Below, piece by piece: positions 1 to 6,943 of a DNA stretch of 64,000 nt (positions within the stretch are counted from its first letter, which is position 1; every line of letters starts with the position of its first letter). The stretch is taken from assembly GCA_958352885.1 (NCBI GenBank), contig CATWQI010000006.1, forward strand, positions 186,001 through 250,000, read 5' to 3'. A model generated the notes under the pieces. That model worked only from the letters and a program-made list of their open reading frames with translations, ran no database searches and was not told the DNA's origin. Both the position numbers and the translations under genes were made by a program. The DNA comes from an uncultured Duncaniella sp. GTDB lineage: Bacteria > Bacteroidota > Bacteroidia > Bacteroidales > Muribaculaceae.

Positions 1-1151
1 ACTCCCAGCGACCATATCATTTGCGCCATAGTCCGAACTACGCCTTGAGTAAGATATCCCTTGACGACCGCGATCTGCCGCGCCCGATGCCCGACAACAA
101 CAAAGTCAAAGCGTACTATGCGTACGACGTTGTCAGCGGGGCTGTTATCGGGTATGCCCACAACAGGAAAAAGACGGGGGAATTGTTCCTTGACTGCATG
201 CGCAACATGTTTCAGACGCTTGACCGGAACGGCTTTTACGTGCCGGCGGAGCTTGAGGTGGAACACCACCTTGTCAGGGATTTCGCCGACGGACTCATGC
301 AAGCCAAAGTGGTGTTTCCGCTGATACAATGGTGCAACCCCGGGAACTCAAGGCAAAAACGTGCCGAGCATTTTAACCGCTTCAAGAAGTACGGAGTGGA
401 AAAACGCCATCAACTGAATGTGGGGCGCTGGTGGGCAAAGCTTGAAGCCAACCGTCCGAAGGTCGAGAAAGTGTATGACGAGGACAATAACACCTACAAG
501 GTGCCCACGTACAGCTACGAGCAGCTTGTCGCCGACGATATCGCCATGATAAACGAGTATAACAGCCAGCAGCATCCGAACCAAAAGAAATACCCGGGCA
601 TGACCCGCTGGGATGTGTTCTGCAAATGCCAGAACCCGAATCTGACACCATGGGACAAGGCTGTGCTATACAGATTTATCGGGGAACACACAGAGACCAC
701 GATACGCCAGAACTCCTACATGACTGTGCGGTACAACCAGTACCGGCTGTCGAGCCCCGAGGTTATCGAGAAGCTCGCCCCAAGGGACTACAAGGTGGAC
801 GCCTATTACATGCCGGATACCGACGGGAACATCGATGAGATTTACATCTACCAAAACGGACGCCTGATTGACACCTGCGAAAAGGTAGTGCGGTACAACG
901 AGGCGACGGCGGAGCAGACCGAGGAGGATCGCAAGGCATATGCCGAGCAGGCCAGGTATGTGGCGCGGTTCGACTCCATGATCAGGAATGGGAAAATCAG
1001 TCGGCTCGGCGTGTCCCGGAAAGAAATCGCTAAAGCGGTGCTCGAGGCGGAAGCGGTTCCGGTGGAGGCCGTGCCCCTGGAGGTGGAAAACGACTACTCG
1101 GAATATCTCAACGTGGAGCGGTTCGCAGCTGACGGCGCAGTGAAATTATAA
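1..1151 (+). CDS. Mu-type DDE transposase A, C-terminal part (5' end outside window)
   Basis: The reading frame is open from base 3 of the window, so the protein starts further left; the first possible start (TTG at 21) is internal. What remains is the end of the catalytic core and the C-terminal beta-barrel region of a Mu A-like transposase, which cuts and joins phage ends to target DNA. Counting from the TTG, Asp36 in YYAYDVVSG is the likely first carboxylate and Glu116 in the RAEHFNR stretch fits the third. Where other family members have the second Asp, this protein shows EVEHHL (Glu79/Glu81). It is followed 32 bases later by the MuB-like gene, the classic A-B order. Confidence 0.85.
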   Translation, partial: SQRPYHLRHSPNYALSKISLDDRDLPRPMPDNNKVKAYYAYDVVSGAVIGYAHNRKKTGELFLDCMRNMFQTLDRNGFYVPAELEVEHHLVRDFADGLMQAKVVFPLIQWCNPGNSRQKRAEHFNRFKKYGVEKRHQLNVGRWWAKLEANRPKVEKVYDEDNNTYKVPTYSYEQLVADDIAMINEYNSQQHPNQKKYPGMTRWDVFCKCQNPNLTPWDKAVLYRFIGEHTETTIRQNSYMTVRYNQYRLSSPEVIEKLAPRDYKVDAYYMPDTDGNIDEIYIYQNGRLIDTCEKVVRYNEATAEQTEEDRKAYAEQARYVARFDSMIRNGKISRLGVSRKEIAKAVLEAEAVPVEAVPLEVENDYSEYLNVERFAADGAVKL

Positions 1152-1183
1152 CAACAATCGAATGGAATAAAAACAGCATTAAA

Positions 1184-2065
1184 ATGGAAATAACAAACGA
1201 CATCAAACAAAGGATAGCACAAGCCATAACCGGCGACCGTGGAAATTACCCGAGCGACAACCGCCATGCCACGGCGCTGGGCATATCCCCGAGCGTGTAC
1301 AACGCAATCAAAAAGGGAAATTATGACAGGCAGGTCAGCGATGCCAACTGGATAGGTATCGCCCGCCGTCTGGGCGTGAGGCTGCGTGAGGAAATGGAAT
1401 GGAAAGCCGCGGTGACTCCCACCTACGCTTTCATAAGCAGGCAGCTCGAGATGTGCCAGGAAAGCGGGCTGAGCGCCATACTGTGCGACATGCCCAACAT
1501 AGGCAAGACATTCACCGCACGCATATATGTGAAACAGCACAGGAACGCCGTGTACGTGGACTGTTCGCAGGTCAAGACCAAACTTAAGCTGATACGCCAC
1601 ATCGCAAAGGAATTTGGCGTGGGTGCGTACGGCAGGTATAGCGACGTCTACGAGGATCTGGTGGCGTATCTGCGCACCATCGATACCCCCATGGTCATAC
1701 TTGACGAAGCCGGCGACCTGCAATACGAGGCATTTCTGGAGCTCAAGGCGCTATGGAACGCCACCGAGCGCTGCTGCGCCTGGTACATGATGGGGGCTGA
1801 CGGGCTAAAGGAGAAGATCAACCGCGCCATAGAAGGCAAGAAGGTCGGCTACACGGAAATGCTGAGCCGTTACGGCGACACATACAGCAAGGTCACGCCT
1901 GACGACGCCAAGGAGCGGGAAAAATTCCTGAAGGCCCAGGCTGCGATAGTCGCCAAGCTCAACGCCCCTGCCGGAAGCGACATCAACCGGATAGTGAATG
2001 TGACAGGGGGCGGTCTGCGAAGGGTATATACAGAAATAGAGAAAATGAGGAGGGTCGGAGCATGA
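1184..2065 (+). CDS. MuB-like transposition target-capture ATPase
   Basis: 293 residues with an N-terminal helix-turn-helix-like region (about 1-70) and an AAA+ ATPase core. Walker A is CDMPNIGKT (101-109) and Walker B is MVILDE (170-175). MuB-type proteins bind target DNA as ATP filaments, stimulate the transposase and protect the element from self-insertion. Its place directly behind the transposase supports this role. It overlaps the next gene by four bases (ATGA at 2062-2065), so the two are likely co-translated. Confidence 0.9.
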   Translation: MEITNDIKQRIAQAITGDRGNYPSDNRHATALGISPSVYNAIKKGNYDRQVSDANWIGIARRLGVRLREEMEWKAAVTPTYAFISRQLEMCQESGLSAILCDMPNIGKTFTARIYVKQHRNAVYVDCSQVKTKLKLIRHIAKEFGVGAYGRYSDVYEDLVAYLRTIDTPMVILDEAGDLQYEAFLELKALWNATERCCAWYMMGADGLKEKINRAIEGKKVGYTEMLSRYGDTYSKVTPDDAKEREKFLKAQAAIVAKLNAPAGSDINRIVNVTGGGLRRVYTEIEKMRRVGA

Positions 2066-2706
2066 GGTTGAAGCGAGCGTACAGTCCCGGTGAGATACTT
2101 GACATGAAAATACCCTGCTACGAATTCACCGGGCAATGGAAGGCTGCAGTGGGTAATCCCGCACGCACGGGAACATGGATAATATGGGGTGCGAGCGGAA
2201 ACGGAAAATCGTCGTTTGTGATGCAGCTTGCAAAATATCTTTGTGAATTCGGCAGGGTGATATATGACAGTCTCGAGGAGGGTGCGAGTCTGTCATTCCA
2301 GAAGTCGCTGAAGCGCCACGGCATGGACGAGACCGGGAACAGGCTTATAGTGCTTGACCGGGAGCCCATGGAGATGCTCGGCGAAAGGCTGGCACGAAAG
2401 AAAAGCCCGGGAATAGTCATAGTGGACTCATTCCAATACAGCGGACTGAATTACCAAACCTACCAGGCGATGAAGGAGCGACACAGAAACAAGCTGCTGA
2501 TTTTCATTAGCCATGCTGAAGGAGCGCATCCGGCAGGACGTGCGGCTAAAAAAGTGGAATATGACGCGGATGTGAAGATATTTGTCAGCTGCTTCCGGGC
2601 AATATGCAAGAGTCGCTTCCTCGACCATCCGGGTGAACCCATTGTAATCTGGGATGAAGGAGCGGCAAAGTCGATGCCGGGGAATGAGGAAGGAGGTGAG
2701 GAATGA
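2062..2706 (+). CDS. RecA/DnaB-fold phage ATPase
   Basis: 214 residues with Walker A GASGNGKS (43-50) and Walker B GIVIVDSF (about 117-124), the layout of small RecA-superfamily NTPases found in phage early regions. It starts on the stop codon of the MuB-like gene and overlaps the next gene by four bases, so it belongs to the early operon. A second ATPase beside MuB is not part of classical Mu; a role in replication or recombination after transposition is likely but not shown by the sequence. Confidence 0.7.
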   Translation: MRLKRAYSPGEILDMKIPCYEFTGQWKAAVGNPARTGTWIIWGASGNGKSSFVMQLAKYLCEFGRVIYDSLEEGASLSFQKSLKRHGMDETGNRLIVLDREPMEMLGERLARKKSPGIVIVDSFQYSGLNYQTYQAMKERHRNKLLIFISHAEGAHPAGRAAKKVEYDADVKIFVSCFRAICKSRFLDHPGEPIVIWDEGAAKSMPGNEEGGEE

Positions 2707-3029
2707 ATATCACTAAATATCTCACCCGATTGAAATACGCCATTGAGCATCCCAAATGCAAGCGTTGTGGTAAAGAGTTGTATATACCACAACCTCCGGA
2801 GAAATTACAAGAAGCGTGGGGCATCTTTGCTTGGACTGCATTTGTAAAGCAATATGCAAAGCATCATGGCTGGTATGAGCTTGAAAACCTCAATAGAAAC
2901 CTCGTTTGCCACGACTGTATCCACCCATCTGACAAACCCAACACCATTATGCTTGACTGCTACGATAAATGGATTGATAAATACAAAAAATGGAGAAACG
3001 ACAACCCCGAACTGCTAAACGAGAAGTGA
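2703..3029 (+). CDS. Small zinc-ribbon-like phage protein, unknown function
   Basis: 108 residues, not recognised by family. Two CxxC pairs (Cys19/Cys22 and Cys69/Cys72) look like a four-cysteine metal site with a helical insert between them. It overlaps the RecA-like gene by four bases. The DNA here is visibly richer in A and T than the flanking phage genes, as in the next two small genes, which suggests later acquisition. Confidence 0.6.
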   Translation: MNITKYLTRLKYAIEHPKCKRCGKELYIPQPPEKLQEAWGIFAWTAFVKQYAKHHGWYELENLNRNLVCHDCIHPSDKPNTIMLDCYDKWIDKYKKWRNDNPELLNEK

Positions 3030-3030
3030 G

Positions 3031-3219
3031 ATGAAAAAGAAATACCGCAGAGCCTTGTGCTTTTCGATAGGTGTAATATGGCTTATCATCTTATCTCCTA
3101 TCTTAATACTCGGCATTATAGGCGAGTTTAGCGCAAGGTTGTTTGAGTGGTTATGCAGATTACTCCCTGTCGAATGGCTCAAAACTAAACTGAGAGTATA
3201 TGACGATGACCCCGACTAA
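3031..3219 (+). CDS. Small membrane protein, unknown function
   Basis: 62 residues. A basic N-terminus (MKKKYRR) is followed by one long hydrophobic segment (about residues 10-32), so a single-pass inner-membrane protein is expected. It starts one base after the upstream stop and its 3' end overlaps the next gene by 20 bases. AT-rich like its neighbours. No family recognised. Confidence 0.5.
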   Translation: MKKKYRRALCFSIGVIWLIILSPILILGIIGEFSARLFEWLCRLLPVEWLKTKLRVYDDDPD

Positions 3220-3499
3220 GAAGACCCCGACTGAAGATGAGCGTATAGCCTACGAATGTGGCTTTCGAACTTGCTGCCTTGCAAACGGAATACCGTATGT
3301 GAGAGCGGAAAGAAGTTGGTCTAATACAATCGCCTTTCGGATTGAAATAAGCAGCAAGGAAGCTGCGTATTTATTCCCCGGCCATGCTGACGAATTAGCT
3401 AAATACATCACTAAGAAACTTGAAGAAGGATATGAGAAATTCAAACGAGGAGAACCGCTCGACTGGCCGACCGCAGAAACCGAGGGGGTGTTAATATAG
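3200..3499 (+). CDS. Hypothetical phage early protein
   Basis: 99 residues, mixed alpha/beta character, no membrane segment and no motif I recognise. ATG at 3200 overlaps the preceding gene; a second in-frame ATG at 3206 is equally possible. It ends the AT-rich trio of small genes. The 126 bases that follow hold no clear gene. Confidence 0.5.
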   Translation: MTMTPTKKTPTEDERIAYECGFRTCCLANGIPYVRAERSWSNTIAFRIEISSKEAAYLFPGHADELAKYITKKLEEGYEKFKRGEPLDWPTAETEGVLI

Positions 3500-3625
3500 A
3501 AATTCGTTGGGACATTGCAAACTTGGAGGCTACCGCATTCTTTCTCCCATTTCTCCCTATAAGCATTGCCCCGACTTCACCCCGAAAACAAGATAGAAAT
3601 AATCATTTAAAATAACAATAAGATT

Positions 3626-3850
3626 ATGGCACAATCAAAAACAAAAACACAGCTGCAGGTTCTTGACGAGCTGTGTCTCAAAACAACCATATTGCTTCAT
3701 GCCGCACAAAGCTGTCTTGACGCGATGGCTATAACCGAGACGACGCGTGAGACAGCGCTTGTCAGAACCAAGGTTGACGAAGCTTTGATGTGGCTTGATA
3801 GATATCACAGCGGAGTGTTAGACGAATTACACGCAAAAAGGTATGAATGA
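3626..3850 (+). CDS. Hypothetical small phage protein
   Basis: 74 residues, predicted largely helical, no recognised domain. The start is preceded by an A/T-rich leader typical of Bacteroidetes translation starts. It overlaps the next gene by eight bases, placing both in the early operon. Confidence 0.5.
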   Translation: MAQSKTKTQLQVLDELCLKTTILLHAAQSCLDAMAITETTRETALVRTKVDEALMWLDRYHSGVLDELHAKRYE

Positions 3851-4256
3851 GAGTTTGCATGCAAGGATGTTTCTCCGCGGTCGCCCGGTATACTCCATCG
3901 AGGAGTTTGTCAATCTTGAGATTGCAGCGTCCCCGGCGAACAAGTCGGGTGTGTTCGTCGACGCGGTGTGTGTCGACACCCCTGTCCCGGGCGGGTTTCA
4001 GGCGTTTCTTGAAATAGCAAAAGACGCCGAAGGAAATTACTATGTGTCATGCCACGCAATCACAACCACCGGATACAGCGGTTTCTCGCCTTCGGGCAGA
4101 TGGGGTTCGCACGACAGCCGGGAGGAGGCGTTTGTCGCCGGGATAAACCTGCTTCAGAAGCGCTTCCACAATAAAGTGTCGCGGAAATGGTTCTCGGAGG
4201 CCAAAAAGGAATATTTCAGATGCTCGCACCGGCAGTTGGAATTATTCAGGATTTAG
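3843..4256 (+). CDS. Hypothetical phage protein
   Basis: 137 residues, no family recognised. The middle has a Ser/Gly-rich stretch (TGYSGFSPSGRWGSHDS) and the C-terminus is basic and helical. It lies between a small helical protein and a gp16-like protein in the early region. It could be an accessory early protein; nothing in the sequence gives a function. Confidence 0.5.
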   Translation: MNESLHARMFLRGRPVYSIEEFVNLEIAASPANKSGVFVDAVCVDTPVPGGFQAFLEIAKDAEGNYYVSCHAITTTGYSGFSPSGRWGSHDSREEAFVAGINLLQKRFHNKVSRKWFSEAKKEYFRCSHRQLELFRI

Positions 4257-4293
4257 CAACAACATGTTCAACAGTATAAACAACAAGGAAATG

Positions 4294-4524
4294 ACAACAA
4301 TGACCGAACAAAGGGAGATCGTCCGGGGAAAACGGAGCTCCGTCCTGCATCAGATGCAGCTTCTCGGGGTGGACACAGCGGACTGGGGCAAAGTCGACGC
4401 GCTGTGCAGGGACAGGCGCATAGCCGGCAAACGTTTTTGCGAGCTGGACTGCGACGAGCTGGACGCCCTGCTGAAGAAGCTGCGGGCGATAAGGAGAAAA
4501 CAAAACACCCTAAAAAATAAATGA
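4294..4524 (+). CDS. Mu gp16-like (DUF1018-type) small regulatory protein, tentative
   Basis: 76 residues from ATG 4294; an upstream in-frame ATG at 4264 would add ten residues. The pattern of a short helix, an LGVDTADW turn, RDRRIAGKRFCELDCDEL and a final helix resembles the DUF1018 proteins of Mu-like phage early regions, and the position fits. The family call is by eye only. It ends one base before the next ATG. Confidence 0.45.
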   Translation, partial: TTMTEQREIVRGKRSSVLHQMQLLGVDTADWGKVDALCRDRRIAGKRFCELDCDELDALLKKLRAIRRKQNTLKNK

Positions 4525-4525
4525 C

Positions 4526-4693
4526 ATGAGAAAAGAGACACAAGAAACCCTCGAGAGTCTGAAGGAGCAGATGCTGGAGGCAGCCGACAACCTCACCGCC
4601 GGAGAACGCGAGGAGTTTTACAACGAAGTCAACGACTGGACCTACGCACGCTACGAGGAGGCGCTGCAGGAGCAGGAACCTGAAAAAGAGTAA
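4526..4693 (+). CDS. Very small helical phage protein (55 aa)
   Basis: An open frame of 55 residues (MRKETQETLESL...) begins one base after the preceding stop codon and fills the gap before the DUF3164 gene. It is highly charged and predicted to form two helices. Exact packing between neighbours and phage-like codon use support it as real; the function is unknown. Confidence 0.55.
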   Translation: MRKETQETLESLKEQMLEAADNLTAGEREEFYNEVNDWTYARYEEALQEQEPEKE

Positions 4694-4720
4694 CAAGTTT
4701 CACTAAAAAATTAATTGAAA

Positions 4721-5377
4721 ATGAAAAATGACATCAGAGAGGCCCTTAAGGGCATGTCCGCCGAGGACAGAAAAAAATTGCTTGAGGACTTGAAGCAGGA
4801 AGAGCAGCAGGCCGCACGGGAGCGCCGTGACGCGTACGAGGCGTTGCGCTCGTCGTTCATGCTTGACATCAGGAACAAGCTCCTGCCCGTGGTGGAGGAG
4901 GTGAAGGGGTTCCGTGACTGGATCGAGCACGAAGCGGACTCGTTCCGGGAAATCATGCGTGAATACGGGCAGCTGCGCAAGGACGACCAGGTCAGCTTCA
5001 CCCTCGCCGACGGTGATCTCAAGGTCGAAGTGCGCAGCAATAACATCAAGACGTTTGACGAGAGAGCTGACATGGCGGCGGAACGTCTGGTGGAATATCT
5101 GAAGGCGTGGGTGAGCAGGAGCGAGAAAGGACAGGACGATCCCATGTACCAGCTCGCCATGACGTTGCTCGAGCGTAACAAACAGGGAGACCTCGACTAT
5201 AAGAGCATCAGCAAGCTCTACGAGATGGAGGACCGGTTCGACGACGAATACAAATCCATCATGGGTCTCTTCAGGGAGAGCAACATTGTCACAAAGACAG
5301 CGGTCAACTATTACTTCCACATGCGTGACAAGAACGGAGTGTGGAAGCGCATAGAACCCAGTTTCTGCCGGTTATAG
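4721..5377 (+). CDS. DUF3164 family phage protein
   Basis: 218 residues from ATG 4721 (an upstream TTG at 4715 is less likely). A charged coiled-coil-like N-terminus (about 1-60) leads into the DUF3164 core: the FDERADMAAERL stretch, a GDLDYKSISKL segment, and the C-terminal YFHMRDKNGVWKRI. This family occurs in early regions of Mu-like phages; it is sometimes labelled sulfate transporter, which is unfounded. It closes the plus-strand early operon and is followed by a hairpin. Confidence 0.85.
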   Translation: MKNDIREALKGMSAEDRKKLLEDLKQEEQQAARERRDAYEALRSSFMLDIRNKLLPVVEEVKGFRDWIEHEADSFREIMREYGQLRKDDQVSFTLADGDLKVEVRSNNIKTFDERADMAAERLVEYLKAWVSRSEKGQDDPMYQLAMTLLERNKQGDLDYKSISKLYEMEDRFDDEYKSIMGLFRESNIVTKTAVNYYFHMRDKNGVWKRIEPSFCRL

Positions 5378-5402
5378 GAAACTACTGGTAACATCTTAAC
5401 CG

Positions 5403-5437
5403 CAAAGCGCCGTGGATTAAATATTTACGGTGCTTTG
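5403..5437 (+). terminator. Hairpin after the early operon
   Basis: An 11-pair stem (5403-5413 with 5427-5437, one G-U pair) and a 13-base loop lie 25 bases after the DUF3164 stop. No long T-run follows, so termination may be partial. Confidence 0.5.
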
Positions 5438-5439
5438 TC

Positions 5440-5470
5440 TTGTAAAAACGGCAGAAAAAAGTTAATTTTG
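5440..5470 (+). promoter_or_regulatory. Bacteroidetes-type promoter of the 89-residue gene
   Basis: TTG at 5440-5442, 20 bases, then TAATTTTG at 5463-5470, a full match to the TAnnTTTG -7 box. The start codon lies 17 bases downstream, so the leader is very short. Confidence 0.6.
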
Positions 5471-5487
5471 CATTACACACTTGCCAT

Positions 5488-5757
5488 ATGGGAAAAGGAA
5501 GAAGCAAAGAACTTATCAGACTGAGAGACGAGGCGTTGTGCCGGCGTTATTATTACTGGACCGAAAGGCAGAGGCTGCGTTTCGACGACGCGCTGCGCAT
5601 CCTGTCGGAGCGGGAGTTTTTCATATCCGAGGACCGGATCATGGCGATCATACGCAAGATGTCGCGCCTTTCCGTGATTGACGGGCTCAAGCCGGTGCCA
5701 AAGGTGCGGAAGCCGAGACTTACGAACGACCAGTTGACGCTATTCCCCGAGCTCTGA
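5488..5757 (+). CDS. Small conserved-looking phage protein, possible DNA-binding
   Basis: 89 residues, very rich in Arg/Lys. It is helical with the pattern of a recognition-helix fold (FDDALRILSEREFFISEDRIMAIIRKM). From memory, similar proteins occur in Bacteroidetes Mu-like prophages between early and head modules; a regulatory role is an inference. It has its own promoter and ends three bases from the convergent tail-terminator-like gene. Confidence 0.6.
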   Translation: MGKGRSKELIRLRDEALCRRYYYWTERQRLRFDDALRILSEREFFISEDRIMAIIRKMSRLSVIDGLKPVPKVRKPRLTNDQLTLFPEL

Positions 5758-5760
5758 CGA

Positions 5761-6198
5761 TCACAGGTTTTCTACCAGTCTGAACGCATAAGTCAACTCA
5801 TACACCTTTATCAACCCGGGGAGCGTGTAGCTCCCGCTCCTGACTCTTGTGAGCGCGGTGGAATTGCCGGAGCAACGTAAACCCTGCAACGCCTTGTACA
5901 GCTTATTTGCGAGCCTGACGCGCTTTCTTGTCTTTTCGTAGGAGCCAGAGGCGTAATGCGTGTCGTCGTAGCAATCCATGGCGAGCCTCACTGTTATTGT
6001 CGAATTGCTTTTCTGGTATGAAGTTCCGATATCGCTCCATGTGGATTCCGTGTTTCCTATCAGCACACAGGGGAATGTGACGGGATAACCGTCCTCCTCC
6101 GCCCCCATCTCCAGTTGTCCGTAGTCCTCGTCGATAAGGGACAGTTCCGGCATGGATGCCGCAGTTTCCTCCATTATTTTGATAAATACCTCTTCCAT
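5761..6198 (-). CDS. Tail terminator / neck-type protein (Mu gp37 position)
   Basis: 145 residues. It has the size, N-terminal helix and mixed beta pattern of tail-terminator or gp37-type proteins that cap the tail tube and join it to the head. It is last in the minus-strand head operon, nine bases after the virion morphogenesis gene, the expected place for a head-tail joining protein. Assignment rests on position and overall look. Confidence 0.55.
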   Translation of the reverse strand: MEEVFIKIMEETAASMPELSLIDEDYGQLEMGAEEDGYPVTFPCVLIGNTESTWSDIGTSYQKSNSTITVRLAMDCYDDTHYASGSYEKTRKRVRLANKLYKALQGLRCSGNSTALTRVRSGSYTLPGLIKVYELTYAFRLVENL

Positions 6199-6207
6199 AA
6201 ATAAAAT

Positions 6208-6822
6208 CTAACTGTTTAAAATTTTCATTATCTCGCTCTCTATCTTGGCGGATATCGCATCCTCGAGCACCTTGCTGGGACCCACGAACCGCCGTTTGGG
6301 TATCTTGATTTCCATTCTGCTTTTCTTTGTCAGCGCAAGTCGCTTCCAGAACAAGGCCTGCCGGTTTTCCTTCGCCATCGACAATTTCTTGCTCCGCGTT
6401 TTAGCTGATGTTTTCCGTGTGATCCCGGCTGCCTTGTAATACCGGTACCAGGCGTATCTGCGCATTCTCGGTGTGACAGCCGGCGACAGGGTTCCGCCTT
6501 CGTTATGGACGGATGCGTATGGCACGCTGGTGCCCACGACCGCCCTTGACGCTTTGGCAGACGATCTTATCGAGCGGAAAAGATGGCTGCGCCTCGAAAG
6601 GAGCGTCCCATAATTCGATGCGGCGTCCGAGCCTCCGGATGACAGCCGTTTTGCCGGTTTCCATCTTTCGAGCGTGGTATCCACGAAACCGCCCCTGCGG
6701 AAATTATCCCTGAAGTGATCTACCGCCATGCGTCCGGCAATAGCCGGCATGCGCCGGACCATGAGGATCTCAAGATCTTTTTTCCGGTCTTTGAGAATGG
6801 AGATAAAATCTTTTATATCCAT
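6208..6822 (-). CDS. Phage virion morphogenesis protein (Mu gpG / P2 gpS-like)
   Basis: 204 residues. The hallmark YASVHNEGG stretch of this family is preceded by RSIRSSAKASRAVVGTSVPY, matching the usual order. The protein is very basic. In Mu and P2 relatives it acts in tail completion or head-tail joining. It follows the MuF gene in the same operon, separated by 121 bases that carry an antisense RNA candidate. Confidence 0.8.
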   Translation of the reverse strand: MDIKDFISILKDRKKDLEILMVRRMPAIAGRMAVDHFRDNFRRGGFVDTTLERWKPAKRLSSGGSDAASNYGTLLSRRSHLFRSIRSSAKASRAVVGTSVPYASVHNEGGTLSPAVTPRMRRYAWYRYYKAAGITRKTSAKTRSKKLSMAKENRQALFWKRLALTKKSRMEIKIPKRRFVGPSKVLEDAISAKIESEIMKILNS

Positions 6823-6850
6823 AAATAGTGGTGATTTACAAAATAATTAT

Positions 6851-6858
6851 TACATTTG
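6851..6858 (+). promoter_or_regulatory. -7 box of the antisense RNA candidate
   Basis: TACATTTG, a full TAnnTTTG match on the plus strand inside an otherwise minus-strand operon. A convincing -33 element is not visible. Confidence 0.45.
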
Positions 6859-6863
6859 CAGTG

Positions 6864-6942
6864 CCAACCGAGGATTAAACGTTGCCGAGTGTTCGCAAGG
6901 GCACGCGGCTCCGAAGGGCAGCCACCGTAAGGTGGCTTTTTT
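6864..6942 (+). ncRNA. Candidate phage small RNA between head genes
   Basis: No coding frame occupies 6823-6943. On the plus strand this gap holds a -7 box, then about 79 bases of stable folding potential. There is a stem of GCCGAGTG (6884-6891) with CACGCGGC (6902-6909), one mismatch, and a strong terminator at the end. The RNA would end two bases before the convergent MuF stop codon. Its sequence matches no RNA family I can name; it could act on phage or host mRNA, or be read as antisense to the head operon. Confidence 0.5.
6920..6942 (+). terminator. Intrinsic terminator of the small RNA candidate
   Basis: A 7-pair stem AGCCACC/GGTGGCT with a GTAA tetraloop is followed by six T bases on the plus strand only. 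On the minus strand no T-run follows, so head-operon transcription should pass. Confidence 0.7.
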
Positions 6943-6943
6943 G

